Source: Prorocentrum cordatum (lineage: Eukaryota > Sar > Dinophyceae > Prorocentrales > Prorocentraceae). Taken from it: DNA of 64,000 nucleotides. The stretch lies in the NCBI GenBank assembly GCA_963575745.1, contig CAUYUJ010000163.1, positions 1 to 64,000 on the forward strand, in the 5' to 3' direction. The notes below the pieces were generated by a model, which searched no databases, was not told the origin of the DNA, and saw only the letters and a list, made by a program, of their open reading frames with translations. A program made the translations under genes and the position numbers. Below are positions 37,166-48,858 of the stretch, piece after piece; within the stretch, counting starts at the first letter, position 1; each line of letters starts with the position of its first letter.

Positions 37166-38915
37166 GGAGGGGAGTCTTGGTGTACCTGCTCCTCCTCGAT
37201 GCTTCTTCCTCAAGCGACGCAGGCCATGCCTGGATTTCATGGGCCTGGTTGCGGGTGCGCGCATGAGGAAGACTTCACAGGCGTCGCTCAGGACGCGAAT
37301 GCCTTTTTGAGATTTGTTTCTTCTGACAATCAGTAAGAGCTAGAGGACGAACGTTTGTATCATCTGAAAAAAGAGGAGACGAATGAGGAGACGAGGGTGG
37401 ACGATGAGGAGGATGGGGAGGAGCATGAGGGGAACATCCTGGTTTCAGGAGGAGTGCAGATGATGACGGATGAGGAGCCTGCTACTGTGGTGGTGGATGT
37501 GCGAGGGTTTATGATGGCCATGCTTTCTATGATAACTGACGTGGACATGTGCACGATATCGCTTCCTGCAGCGTTGCCGCTATTCCTAGGGCTGCAAGGC
37601 TGTGCCATGAATGTTGGACCACCTTCATGGAACAGCCAGCGCGATTTGTAGGTGAAATCATCATGGGAATGTGTATCATGTCGTTCGATTTGTTCTCGGT
37701 TTGCGCAGGGTGTCTCAGCACAGACAGCCTTGGAGACCAGATCAATCCTGGGTTCTCGTAGCACCTGCGAACACATCTGGGTTGCTTGTGGATGAGTCCT
37801 ACGGACGCCGAGTTTCAGTCAGCATGAATGAAATGAGGACTGGAGAACAGGTGCATTGTCGAAGCCTTCTGGCTTTTCGTACCCCCGTGTCCTCGAGCCC
37901 ATATTTTGCCAGTTTCCTTGTTCTTCTACCCACCCTCCATGCTGGGCCAGGCTGGCCTTGGAAAACGCCCAGCGCATTTACGCACGACCCTTGAAATAAG
38001 AGCCTCCAGGGAGTTGGAATTGATCCGCCAAAAGCGTGAAGAGATGCGTAGAACGTATAGCCTCCTCTCAGGAAGCTTATACAAGCCGCTTGAACATATG
38101 CCTTGATTCGCTTAGAAGACTACCCTGCTTCGTATACATCCTGGCCCGAATAGGCTGGTTCGGGAACCATTTCCCCGCTTGGATCCGAAACGGCGACGCG
38201 ACGAAGGGGGAAGCGAGATGGGGCAGATCTTCTCAGAAGGCGGCGGGGCCTCTCAGCAGCCTCTTGGTCTCCCGAGAATCCGCTTGCGACTTCGGGGAAG
38301 GGCCAGACAGTTTTTTCAGAGGGCCGCAGGCCTCCTGAGCCCTCTGAGCTGGACCGCCCCCGTTGCCTTCTCTCCCCTGGGCGTGCCGCCGACTGAGGCT
38401 GAAGTCTTCTGCTGGCATAGGTCCTTTCGGATGCAACTCCTGGGAGGTCAAGTTCTGATCCTGCCCCGGTCCGAAATCCTGCTTCATCCGGCTGGAGTCC
38501 TGCCTTTGCTGGCTCCATCTGGCTCTATTCCGCTGAATCTGGCTCAGTCCCGCTTCATCCGAGGCCCGACCTAGCGCAACAGGATCTCCCCATGGGGCTT
38601 AATCCTCCTTAATCTTTCCGACGGATGCCTCCCAGTAGTTGCCTCCTGAGGCCCTCCCGTCTGGGCCACGGCGAGTGGCGGCTGCTTCGCAGCGGTCGTT
38701 CCGCGCTCCGCGTCCGTGCTGCGCCTGTGGGAGGAGGACCTGCGGGGGCGGCGTCCCAGGACGATCTGCACGGTGTCAGCCGGGCGCCTTGCATCGGGTC
38801 TCCCTCGACCGCAGGTGTGAGCACTCTGCAGTGGAAGCGTGAGAGCCCCGCAGTGGTACACACTGTTCATGCCTAATTCTGCTGAAGCTCTTTGTTTTTC
38901 TGGGGGGCCAAGATC
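37166..38915. other. Unassigned region with a few protein-like short frames
   Basis: The best short frame is the 37906-38106 plus reading, containing RASRELELIRQKREEMRRTY and SLLSGSLYKPLEHMP before its stop. It is helix-like but unrecognised. The 37355-37651 frame is Glu/Asp-rich at its start because of GAGGA sequence. The rest (38107-38915) shows nothing firm. Confidence 0.3.
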
Positions 38916-39001
38916 CTCTCATTTCTAATTGTTCTGTCCTGGGCCTCTTCCTGGCCACTAGGGGCCAGGAACAGTTAGAAGAGGGCACAATTAGAAATGA
39001 G
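38916..39001. repeat. Hairpin with CTCATTTCTAATTGT arms
   Basis: CTCATTTCTAATTGT and ACAATTAGAAATGAG are perfect inverses; CCTGGCCA...GGGGCCAGG lies at the tip. Further AATTAGAAATGA copies follow immediately. Confidence 0.75.
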
Positions 39002-39489
39002 CACGATTAGAAATGAACGACGTGTACGTAGTTGCACTTACACGGCAATGCTCCTACGACGCTGGTTTCCCGCTCTGAAGGCACGCTGCAAATAAGGGGC
39101 GCGGATTCACTGAAATGCGCGAAGCCTACTGAAAGCAGGTCTGATATGGGCGAGGCTTCCCGAGCTGTCAGTTGGAGTAACAAATCATATCACGGACATT
39201 TGCGCTCAAAGCACTATTGTATCTTGTGTAAACCTGTCCACCCAAGGTTGGCCAGAGGGGTTTGCCCGGAGCCAGGAGGGCTGGCTGGGGTTGTCCGCAG
39301 AGTTGGCCACAGGGTCGGCCAAAGAGTTGGCTGGGCGAATGCTCAGTGACGTTACTCATGCGATCTTTCCATGACGTTGCCTTTCCATGAGGTCTGCTTT
39401 TCCATCGCAGGCGAGTGCTTCGAACGGCTGTCTTCCCATAGCGTCCAGTACCTCGGGCATGCCACGGCCGCCTCTGGTGGCCAGTAAGG
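39002..39489. other. Unassigned spacer
   Basis: The words GTTGGCC, AGAGTTGGC and GTCGGCC repeat at 39246-39330, a possible degenerate short tandem. No gene is supported. Confidence 0.35.
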
Positions 39490-39645
39490 AGGGGGAGGAG
39501 GAGGAGGAGGAGGAGGAGGAGGAGGGGGGGATGAGGAGGAGGAGGAGGAGGAGGAGGAGGAGGAGGAGGAGGAGGAGGAGGAGGAGGAGGAGGATGAGGA
39601 TGAGGAGGAGGAGGAGGAGGAGGAAGAGGAGGAGGGGAGGCGCTG
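39490..39645. repeat. (GGA)n tract
   Basis: About 150 bp with GATGA interruptions; a short (TG)n run lies downstream at 39725-39750. Confidence 0.9.
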
Positions 39646-39849
39646 CTCCTTTCCCTTGGTTCGCCTGCCTCTGGATCTTGCCGCTGCAGGTCTGGCCAAG
39701 GGCCGCGGGCAGTGCCCGCCGTCTGTTGTGTGTGTGTGTGTGTGTGTGTTCCGCGTCCACTCGCGCGGGGCAGCGCTTCGGCACCTTCCATGCCCGAGAC
39801 TGCTGGGGCCATCTTGGGCCCCCCCGCGGGCCCCTCCCTTAGTGGGCCC

Positions 39850-40072
39850 TGGAAACGACAGGGCCGTTTTTCTACCCGTTCCGCTTTGCCGTTTTCTTAC
39901 CGGTTCCGACGCCGTTTTTTTACCGGTTCCATCGCCGTTTTTTGACCGGTTCCGGCTCCGGTTCCAATCCTGGAGCCGTTTTTTTGCCGTTTCCGGTCGC
40001 CGTTCTTTTCCGTTTCCATTTTCAAGGGGCATTTTTTTGGAAACGGTGAAAAAACGGCCCTGCCGTTTCCGT
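39850..40072. mobile_element. Family P element with 22-bp TIR and internal CCGGTTCC repeats
   Basis: GGAAACGACAGGGCCGTTTT and its inverse AAAACGGCCCTGCCGTTTCC form the ends. Between them GCCGTTTTTnnACCGGTTCC repeats four or five times. Confidence 0.75.
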
Positions 40073-41067
40073 GGCCCACAAAGCCCTGGGCCCCTCCTGT
40101 GGCTTTCCTGGGGCTCTCTCGGGGCCATCTGGGAGGCCTTGGGGCGCTAGTTCGGCCATCTTGGAGGCCATCGATCAAAGAAGGGGGGGCGGCGGGCGTT
40201 ACCAATTACGCCCCCCCCTTGCAGGCACAACCATGGCATCATGTTGGGGCCTTCTTAGAAAGCTCTTGGGGCACTCTTGGACGCTTTTGGTTTCCTCTTG
40301 GGCCCGTCTTGGGCCCCTCTTGGGGCTCTCCTTGGCCATCTCGGAGCCATCTTAAGGCCTCAGGAGCCCATCGGACGCGAACAGGCGAGAAGATACCACA
40401 CATAGCTTGCCTATAGGTCTTGGACGGGCTTTGGCCTCTCGTGGGTCCTCGTAAGACGCCGTGGCCACTTGGAACAGTGTTGGGGGCGTTGTTGGGGCTT
40501 CTCGGAGGCATGTTGGACGCTATCTTGAACCATCTCGGGCTATATTGTGCGACCCTGGCCTGGGGCCTTCTTGGGGCCATCTTTGACGCTCTATCGCTGC
40601 GTGACGGGGTCCGCCCAGACCCATGGAGAGGGGGTCGGGGGAGAGGTAAACCTATCCCCGAGGGGGAAGAAGAAGGTTGGAATGACTAATGCGCTAAAGC
40701 ACCTAAGTCCTAAAGGGCTCGTGGGATTACATTACCAGCTCGCATCTCAACACATGTTGGGCGTGGGTGGCATATCCAGCTGCCTGCGGCAAACCCCGCC
40801 AGAGGTAGGAACAGAGTATAGGAGAGAGAGCGTAGGGGAGAGAGTGCAGGAACAATGCAATTCCGACGACTAGTCTGAACTGGGACGGGTCGTGAACTCG
40901 ATCTCGTCTTCGTCCGCGTGGTATGGGGGAGGTCGATCTCACGCCCCGTTACAGTTCAGCGAGCTGTCGAGTGGTCTGAAAGAGGCGGGTCGTGAATTCG
41001 ATCTCATCTTCGTCCGCGCTGTAGGGAGGAGGAGAGGGAAACTGATGCGGAGGAGGAGAGCGGATGA
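40073..41067. other. Spacer of CTTGGGGCC-type words and a short duplication
   Basis: 40080-40600 is built of TCTTGGGGCC/GCCATCTTGG words with no gene. CGGGTCGTGAACTCGATCTC, then TCTTCGTCCGCG, occurs at 40877 and again at 40986, a direct duplication of about 109 bp spacing. Confidence 0.45.
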
Positions 41068-41373
41068 GGCGGGTGATGATGATGATGATGATGAGGAGGA
41101 GGATGATGATGATGACGATGATGCTGATGATGATGATGATGATGATGGTGCTGATGTTGTTGATGATGATGATGGTACTGATGCTAATGATGCTGATGCT
41201 GCTGCTGCTGATGATTATTCTGATGCTGACGATGATGATGATGCTGATGCTGCTGTTGATGATGATGCTGATGATGATGAGTAATGACCATGCTTATGTT
41301 GATGATGATGGTGTTGATGATGATGCTGATGCTGATGCTGAGGATGATTGTGTTGAGGATGATGGTGCTGTTG

Positions 41374-41404
<31 letters not shown>

Positions 41405-41425
41405 TACTGATGCTAATGATGGAGA
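41068..41425. repeat. (GAT)n array with GCT and GGT variants, left
   Basis: GATGATGAT with TGATGCTGATG interruptions. It mirrors the array at 42605 on the other side of the C-rich domain. Confidence 0.85.
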
Positions 41426-41484
41426 GAGCGTGATCCACCGCCGCTTTACTGTGGAAAATTGCCAACCTTTTCCTCCGGAACCCG

Positions 41485-41745
41485 GGGGTCGCCCCCCCCC
41501 CCCCCCCCTCCGAAATTCCCCCCCCCCCCCTGGAACCCCTGCCCCCCTCCCCCCCTCTCCCCCGGCAAAACCCCCCTCCCCTAACCCCTCCCCCACCCCC
41601 CCCTCCCTATCGAAAACCGGGGGGGTCACTACCGTTCGAACCCCCCCCCCCCCCCCCCCCCCCCTCCGGATCCGGAAAACTGGGGGGGCCACTACCGGTT
41701 CGACCCCCCCCCCCCCCCCCCCCCCCTACTCACCGCCAGCAAACG
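41485..41745. repeat. Poly-C / GGGGGGTCACTACC units, left arm
   Basis: Long C runs alternate with CCGGGGGGGTCACTACCG and TTCGAACCCC. The same unit in reverse complement makes the right arm at 42366. Confidence 0.8.
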
Positions 41746-42365
41746 ACTCCCGGTCCCCACCACCGTCCGCATCACATCCCCCACTGGTGTTCCCAGCACC
41801 ACTGTCCTCACCACCGCTGTCCCCACTGGTTCCACCACCGCCCCTACTGTCCCCACCAGTGGCCCCACCACTGTCGCACTGTCCCCGCTGTCCCCAGAAC
41901 TGTTCCCACCACGGTTCCACTCTCCCCACTGTCTCCACGGCCCCAACCACTGCCCGACTATCCCCACTGTCCCCACTGTCCCACTGACTCCTCCGCTGTC
42001 CCACTGAGCTGTCCCACTGTTCCCACCACTGTCCCCACTGTCCCCACCACTGTCCCCACTGTACCTCTGTCCCATTGTCCCACCGCCGTCCTCGCCACCG
42101 CCTTCACCACTGTCCCCACCACCATTGTACCCTCCACTGTCCCACTGTTTCCACCTCATTCCCATTGTCCCCACACCACTGTCCCCACCACCACCGTCAC
42201 CACCACTGTCCACTGTCCCCCCCTGTTCCCACCATTGTCCCCACCACTGTCCCCACCACTACCGTCCCCACCACTGTCCCACTGTCCCACTGTCCCCACC
42301 ACTGTCCCGCTGTCCCCTCACCACTGTCCCCACCAACACCGTCCCCACCACTGTCCGCACCCCCA
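41746..42365. repeat. CCACTGTCCC-type tandem repeat
   Basis: CCACCACTGTCCC and CACTGTCCCC words repeat about 50 times with GCTGTCC variants; no stable longer period. Confidence 0.85.
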
Positions 42366-42600
42366 CTCGGTTTTCGAGGGGGGGGGGGGTTCGAACCGGT
42401 AGTGACCCCCCTCGGTTTTCGAGCTCGGGGGGGGGGGGGGGTTCGAAGCGGTAGTGACCCCCCCCCCTTTTCATGATGAGCTGGGGGGGGGGGAGGTTCG
42501 AACCAGTAGTGACCCCCCCGGGTTTTCCGGAAGGGGGGGGGGGGGGGAGGGGTTCGAACCGGTAGTGACCCCCCCGGTTTTTCCGCCAGCAGCGGTAGAA
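42366..42600. repeat. Poly-G / GGTAGTGACCCCC units, right arm
   Basis: Four to five units of about 56 bp: TTTTCGAGGGGGG, GGTTCGAACCGGTAGTGACC, CCCC. Together with the left arm this forms an inverted pair around the CCACTGTCCC array. Confidence 0.85.
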
Positions 42601-42914
42601 CACGCTCTTTCTATTGATTGCTGATGCTGCTCTGCTGATGATGATTATCTGATGCTGACGATGAATGAGTTGTTGATGATGCTGCTGACGATGATGATGA
42701 TTGATGCTGATGATGATACGCTGATGCTGAATTGATGCTAGATGGCGATGATTGATTGATGATGATGATGATGATGATGATGAATGATGATGATGCATGA
42801 TGATCATGATGATACGATGATGGATGATGATGACGATGATGATGATGATGATGATTATGAGTTATGATATGATGATGATGACGATGATGATGATGATGAA
42901 TGATGATGATGACC

Positions 42915-42951
<37 letters not shown>

Positions 42952-43004
42952 GATGAGGGAGGATGAATGATGATGACCATGATTGAATGATGATGATGAT
43001 GATG

Positions 43005-43064
<60 letters not shown>

Positions 43065-43065
43065 C

Positions 43066-43145
<80 letters not shown>
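42601..43145. repeat. (GAT)n array, right
   Basis: The last 150 bp (43000-43143) are almost pure GAT; the first part is degenerate. Confidence 0.9.
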
Positions 43146-43904
43146 CGGAGGAGGACGATTGCAGTGTAGTGCTGGCACCCTTGAGGGTATGCATAACCCT
43201 GTGGAGGTTCTCGTGAAGGTTGAATGACAAACCTTCTGGTTACTGAGCCAGTGCAGGGGCTGTTGTTGGCACCTGGTGTCGGTGGATGGTATACGTGGTC
43301 AGCATACCCCGAGACAGCCACCTCTGTTCGACACATTAGGTTTGGAGGGGAGTGCTTCACGATAGCGCCTCTCGCCTCCTACCGTACAACTGATAGGTCA
43401 TGATGCGACCGCCTGATCAGAGGAGTGGCTGGCATCTCCCAGAGTAGCGTCAGACGCTGGCTCTCTAACCCTGTAGGAGGGCCCGGGGCAGTTCACTGGG
43501 GGGCACAAGGCAGGGCGGCTTGCTACCCTAGTTGGGACATGTGCGCCCGCTACACCGCTGGGGGGATCGCCACCCTGGCGGTGACGGGGAGGGACCCTCT
43601 CCGCATCAGGGCACCATTGAGATCCGCTCTGCAGCAGGCCAGGACGCCACCGTAGGGTTGACAAAGTGGGACCCGCGCCATCGCATGTCGGATCGCCAGC
43701 CCAGAAGTGACACGGGTAGGCAGCTCTCAGGCAGGCCGGGTCGCCCCCTCCCCAGGGTGGACGGGGCGGGCTCCTCTACTGCCGCCGATGTTTCCGCTGT
43801 GAGGTGCCGAGAGGGACACCCTGGCGGCTTCCGGGGGGAACTTGTCCACAGCTTGGCACCTTTCCACTCGAGGGGTGACAAGGGGGGCCCTGCTCCATCT
43901 CGGG
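43146..43904. other. Unassigned spacer
   Basis: No repeat partner and no convincing coding frame is seen. GGGTGACAAGGGG at 43874 leads into the family M array. Confidence 0.35.
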
Positions 43905-44490
43905 TTCCACCGAAGGCCCCAGTGGGGGTGCCGACATGCGTCCGCCACACCCAGTACAGCGCTTCGTGGCTTCATTTTGAGCTCCACATAAGGCCCTTGT
44001 GGGACCGCCCGCATGCGTCTGCCACACCCAGTAAAGCGTTACGTGGCCCCCAGGGAGCTCCACCGAAGGCCCCAGTGGGGGTGCCCGCATGCGTCCGCAA
44101 CACCCAGTAAAGCGCTTCGTGGCCCCATAGGGAGCTCCACCGAAGGCCCGAATGGGGGTGCCCGCATGCGTCCGCCACACCCATACAGCGTTTCGTGGCC
44201 CCATAGCGAGCTACACCGAAGGCTCCAGTGGGGGTGCCCGCATGCGTCCGCCACACTCAGTACAACGTTTCGTGGCCCCATATGTAGCTCCATCGAAGGT
44301 CCTGGTGGGACCGCCCGCAAGCGTCCGTCACACCCAGTCAGCGTTTCGTGGCCCCATACGGGGACTTAACGAAGGCCCCAATGGCACCGCCCGCATGCGT
44401 TTCCACAACGCACTACAGCGCGTCGTGGCCTTACAGGGAGCTCCACCGAAGGCCCCAGTGGGACCACCCGCATGCGTCCCCCCACCCATT
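43905..44490. repeat. Family M tandem repeat, short form, about 76-bp unit
   Basis: CCCCAGTGGGGGTGCCCGCA, TGCGTCCGCCACACCCAGTA, AAGCGCTTCGTGGCCCCATA, GGGAGCTCCACCGAAGG repeats seven to eight times. It differs from the 24.7-kb array by loss of about 25 bp per unit. Confidence 0.85.
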
Positions 44491-44599
44491 ACCGCACGCC
44501 CTATCACGCCTTGCGTGTCCCACCGAAAGCGACACCCACAACGCGTTTTTCACAATTACATATGGTTGTGTTTTTCGCCCAGCTGATTTTAAAAAAAGG

Positions 44600-44935
44600 A
44601 AGGTGTGCGGTTCCAAGGCGAGAGCCACATTTTGAAAACGGGCCGCCCTCAATCTGTGAAGCCCTTGCAAATTTTGAAAACGAATGTGCGCGGCGCTAAG
44701 GCGCGAGCCACATTTTGAGAACGGGTCGCCTTCAATCCGTGAAACGCTTGCAAATTTTGAGAACGAATGTGCGCGGCGCTAAGGCGAGAGTCACATTTTG
44801 AAAACCACCTGCCCTCCATCTGTGAAACTGTTGCCGGTTTTTCAGCTTCAGAGTTATACTAGGTGAGGAAGTCTCAGGGGAAACGCCCGGCCCGCGCTCA
44901 AAACTGGCCTCGGGGTACGACAGGGAGAAGTTATT
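44600..44935. repeat. Family J tandem repeat, three units plus tail
   Basis: AATGTGCGCGGCGCTAAGGC units end in GGTGAGGAAGTCTCAGGGGA and CTCGGGGTACGACAGGGAGA, the same tail as at 13.7 kb. Confidence 0.85.
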
Positions 44936-44949
44936 CATATGGACAATGA

Positions 44950-45210
44950 ATGGAGGAAAAGGAGGAAGAGGAGGAGTAGGAGGAGGAGGAGGAGCAGGAG
45001 GAGGAGGAGGAGAAGGAGGAGGAGGAGGGAGGAGGAGGAGGAGGAGGAGGAGGAGGAGGAGGGAGGAGGCGGAGGAGGAGGAGGAGGAGGAGGAGGAGGA
45101 GGAGGAGGAGGAGGAGGAGGAGGAGGGGGAGGGGGAGAGGGAGGAGGAGCAGGGGAAGGAGGAGGAGGTGGAGGAGGAGGAGGAGGTGGAGGAGGAGGAG
45201 GAGGAGGATG
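44950..45210. repeat. (GGA)n tract after J tail
   Basis: About 260 bp of purine beginning within 20 bp of the J tail. Confidence 0.9.
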
Positions 45211-45214
45211 GGGG

Positions 45215-45330
45215 CCCCAAATGGTGTGGTGACCACACCGTCTGGTGAGTCAGTGCGGATTCGTGCTGACCTCACGGTTGTAGAACTTGGGTCGTTCTCC
45301 GAGGACGTTTCGGGCCCCCGAAGAGGATGG
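45215..45330. mobile_element. Family L element, dispersed diverged copy
   Basis: GGTGTGGTGACCACACCGTC, GGTGAGTCAGTGCGGATTCG and TTCTCCGAGGACGTTTCGGG match the 18.5-kb copies. Confidence 0.65.
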
Positions 45331-46245
45331 GCACAGGAAGCCCTCACCCAGAGCGCGGGGAAACGCCAGCGCAATCACCCACGTACAGACCCACAGGCCC
45401 GTATGCTCACTCCCTGCGATTCCTGTTGCGTGCCGGTTCGGCTTCTGAATGGCGTCGACCTCGACTCCGTGCTCCGTCTGCCCCGAACCCGTCGAACAAT
45501 GCTGCATCGTTTTATCGATGCTGCGGCTTGAAGGCTCCTCGCAAGAACCTCATAAGGATGGTGGCGCGTCTGGGTAGACATCCCGAAATAGGAGTCAATG
45601 GACCGGTCCTCGCCAGGAGGATGAAAAGAAGGAGGATGGATCCAGTCCAGATTAAACTCCTGAATGGATTGGTGCCTTGAGCATGGGGGCGACTTGTAGA
45701 TTCCCCGGTCTTCGACTTACCCCAGCCTGGCAATTCTGCAGGCAACCGTGTTGCGTACTTCATATTTCTCTAGGTATCCCTTCTCATTGTGATCCCCCGC
45801 CTCGTTCTAGTCGTTGCCGTCGTCCTCTTCCTTCTCTTCCTCCTCTCCCCCCTGCCCCCCTTCTCATCCCCCTCTCCCCTCTCTTCCCCCCCTCCCCTCC
45901 CTCTCTCCGCTACCTGCTACCCCGTATGATGATCCATCCTGCCAGCCCTCGGCAATGCCAGGGGGCATGTCGGTTCTGGGCTGCGCGCTTGGCACTGGAC
46001 TCGGAGGGCATGGCGGTTTCGGAAAGACGGTGAGCGGATCATAGTTGGCCGAGGAGTTGCGATGCAGTGGGCTCCTCCCTGCAGTCCCCTCCTCCCCCCT
46101 CCCCCTGCTCCTCCTCCCTCCTCTTCCCCTCCCCCAGAGCGCGGACCGGCGCATAACTTAGTCTTCTCCTCCTCATCGTCTAGGTGATGTGGTGTCGCGT
46201 CGTGCCCCATGTTGGCACTTCCTCCTTCTCCTGCACCTCTCTCAG
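45331..46245. other. Unassigned region before PITH exon
   Basis: Mostly CT-rich with CCCTCTCCCC runs from 45800. The 45677-46033 frame is Pro/Leu/Ser-rich and not convincing. CTGCACCTCTCTCAG at the end is the acceptor of the next exon. Confidence 0.35.
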
Positions 46246-46374
46246 CTGCTGCTCCCGTGGATCGACGTTGAGAACGTCGTTGCCCTGAATGAGGATACGC
46301 CCAACACGGGCAAACGCGTTTTCCGCATATACGACGACAGGCTGGACGACGAGAAGCTGGTGGAGTGCCCCGAG
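46246..46374 (+). CDS. PITH-domain protein, exon carrying the domain start
   Basis: The exon reads LLLPWIDVENVVALNEDTPN, then TGKRVFRIYDDRLDDEKLVE and CPE. This matches the beginning of the PITH domain (proteasome-interacting thioredoxin domain), whose members start with a P-x-ID-x-x-x-V-x-x-LNE pattern and continue to a VE-acidic segment. The acceptor is CTCTCTCAG at 46237-46245. The donor is probably GAG followed by GATGGC (a GA donor, known in dinoflagellates). Translation continues in the second exon at 50839. The first exon or exons, encoding the N-terminus, are not found. Confidence 0.65.
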
Positions 46375-47224
46375 GATGGCGGCATGACGGGGAGGGGGGC
46401 ATGGAGCGAATGAGAAGGCGAGGCACCAGCAAGTGAGGTCGCAGGTGGCCTCCTGGACAGTCGGGAGAGTTCTGGTTTGCTTCCTGAGCCCCCCCCCGAG
46501 GCCGCTTGAAAGCATCTTTGGGCCACGTGACGCAAAGAGTCTGTAGTTGTTGTGCCCACGATCTTCGCTTCTCGGGGGCCTTTGGCGGAGCCGACTTGGA
46601 GTCTCTTGTGGCGTATTAGGCTCATCGTATCGGGGCCTCCTTGGGGCACTGTCCGAGCCAAGTGTTGTTACCCGGGCCCTCTTGGAGCCGTCTTGGGCCA
46701 TCTTGGAGCCATATTGGGGGCGATTCGGGATTCTACCGAGCCTCATCGGAGCCCCCATGAGGCCTCCACGAGAATGAATAGGCGGATGCTTGCGCCAGCC
46801 GACGGACTGCGCGAGTGCCCTCCCTGCATGCGCTGAGCATACGAAGGTCCCTCTCACAGGAACCTGCCAGACCACCTCAAGCCTGACATTTCTGCGGCCC
46901 GCAGGGGGCCTCCGCAATGAGCCTGCAGAGCGGGAGTGACGGCGGCCCCCCCCTCCAGGGGGGAAATTAGAAAACACATCGGCCCTTCAGTAAGCGTGCG
47001 GGGGTATGGCCTCGACGTGCGTGCCGCCGACCACTCGGGCGTGTCCCGAGGCCCCAGGAGAGGCCTCTCGGATGACTGTGGGGATCGTGGGCACTGTGGG
47101 GATCGTGGGCCTCTCGGGAGCCTCTCGAGGGCCTCTGGGGGCCTGATCTGGGCCTCTCGAAGGCATCCTGGAACCTCTTGGGGGCTGCTAGGGGGCCTGC
47201 TGACTGCCTCGGAGGTCGTCTTGT
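46375..47224. other. Intronic spacer of CTTGGGGCC/GGGGCCTC words
   Basis: The same word types as at 32.2 and 40.1 kb; GGGGATCGTGGGC repeats twice at 47080-47110. No gene is supported. Confidence 0.4.
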
Positions 47225-47405
47225 CAGGCGATCGCAACCATGGATCAAGGGGGCGCGGATTAGCGACGGGTCCTGTTTCCACGGGAAATCTCGGATTTCC
47301 GCCGCCGAACGAGGCGGCACTGGCCGCATTTTGGGGAGGACACCTCCCCCGATCCATGGAGTTGGAGACCGCGCGCCAAATCCATGGATCGCTAATCAAT
47401 GTTTG
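47225..47405. repeat. Dispersed repeat; empty-site paralogue of the family E insertion
   Basis: GGCGGCACTGGCCGCATTTT, CCCCGATCCATGGA and GACCGCGCGCCAAATCCATG parallel 10685-10760 plus 10957-10970 with the family E element missing. ACCATGGATCAAGGGGGCGC near the left and GATCCATGGA/TCCATGGATCGC at the right give partial dyad symmetry. Confidence 0.65.
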
Positions 47406-47519
47406 CGCGCCCCCGATCTTGGGGCGGAGAGCTCGACATATCGCTTCGTGTCCCCCCTCTGGGCCTCATCTAGGGCCTTTCATGGGGCCCGCTTGGGCCC
47501 TCTTGGGGGCCCCTTTGCC

Positions 47520-48290
47520 GCAAGGCAGAAGCTGCCGTGCGGCCACACGACGCACAAACGTTGCATCGTGACCTTCCGCTCGCACGGCGCCACGGACCCC
47601 ACGGGCCGCTGGCAGAGAGCTTGCCCGCTCTGCAGGAAGGTCACGGCCGAGGCCGAGAGTTTAATAGATTGGTGTGACCGCACCTCCATCCAGGAGCTTC
47701 TCGAACTTGCTGCCCTGCACGACGCCCATGGAGAGTCCGGGAGGGCCAGGCGTCGGACGGACGCCTTGAGTCTTGACCCCTTCAATCTCGAGGTTGCCTG
47801 CAGCTTGGCATGGTGCTACAACAAAAGGAGAAGGTGTGGCGCAAGACCGAGACAGTCAGTGCCAGGTCTCTCGGGGAGTCCGCGCACAGCCGCGGGCATC
47901 CGAGGACTGCGCACAATCTCGGGGTCAGCAGCTACGCGGATGGAAACATGACGCAGGCCCTTACAGTTTTTAACGGAGGCACTCCAGGCTGGATGCCTAG
48001 CCTCTGCCAATGACCTCGGCGCTCTGTATCTGGAGTGAGGAGGGTGGCAAAATGCCGTCAAGATCTTCCAGGAGGGTCGCGGTCAATACGATACGATGTG
48101 CGCATTGAATCTCGATTGTTGTTGCTTCCCGTAGACGCCGAGTCTAAATCCGAGTAAGCGGTCGTGTTCAGCCAGGAGGCTCGCTTGGGGGGCGTGCCAA
48201 AGGTTTCGCTCAATCTCGGCGTTGTCTACGCGAAGCGAGGCGAGGACGAATCTCCATGGAGTGCTACGATGAGGCACGGCGTGGCGATCA
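47520..48290 (+). pseudogene. RING-H2 finger plus Sel1/TPR-like remnant
   Basis: KLPCGHTTHKRCIV and later ACPLCRKV give the second part of a RING-H2 finger (C-x-H-x2-H-x2-C then C-x2-C), the E2-binding module of E3 ubiquitin ligases. The first Cys pair should be in an exon upstream that is not seen. After SLAWCYNKRR the frame slips; pieces such as RTAHNLGVSSYADGNMTQAL and VSLNLGVVYAKRGEDES in other frames look like Sel1-type helical repeats. Stops and shifts separate them. It lies between the two PITH exons and may be a fragment captured in that intron. Confidence 0.5.
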
Positions 48291-48679
48291 TGACGACCCA
48301 GCGGTTTTGTTCGACGCTGGCGGCTTGCTCTGTACAGTGCCGTTTTCAATGCATGCCGTTTTCAATGCAGGGCTTTAGTATTAAACACAACGATGAGTTC
48401 ATGAATTATTTCATTCATAAAATATGCACGCATTACAAATCCTATATTTTTCAAAACAACCCTCTCTATATATAAATATAAAAAACTACCCTGTAGGTAC
48501 GGGCACCTTGATGATACCGTTTGTGCTCGACGAACAAAAGCGCGGTCGGCTTGGCCGCCTCTACGCGTCCTGCGTGCCTGGAAGGATCTACGCAGACGAC
48601 TGCGATCTGTCGACCGCCACGGAGCGGCTCGTTTCGTCCGAAGGCGGCGCGGCGGGGCGGCTTCCAGAGCGTCGCAGGT
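48291..48679. other. Unassigned spacer
   Basis: 48370-48500 is AT-rich, with TATATATAAATATAAAAA. A frame with FVLDEQKRGRLGRLYASCVP follows, but it is short and unrecognised. Confidence 0.35.
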
Positions 48680-48858
48680 CCTTCTTCCTCCTCCTCCTCC
48701 TTCTCCTCCTCCTCCTCCTCCTCCCTCTCCTCCTCCTCCTGCCTCTCCTCCTCCTCCTCCTCCTCCTGCCTCTCCTCCTCCTCCTCCTCCTCCTCCTCCT
48801 CCTCCTCCTCCTCCTCGTCCTCCTGCCTCTCCTCCTCCTCCTCCTCCTCCTCCTCCGG
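48680..48858. repeat. (CTC)n tract with CTGCCTCTC variants
   Basis: CTCCTGCCTCTCCTC recurs at 48735, 48763 and 48820. Confidence 0.9.

Noticed and set aside
42360-42600. GGTTCGAACC resembling a tRNA T-arm
   Set aside because: It is part of a 56-bp tandem unit with long G runs; there is no acceptor stem, D-arm or anticodon arm.
42855-43216. Poly-Asp, poly-Met, poly-His and poly-Ile ORFs
   Set aside because: Frames of (GAT)n and its complement without flanking unique protein sequence.
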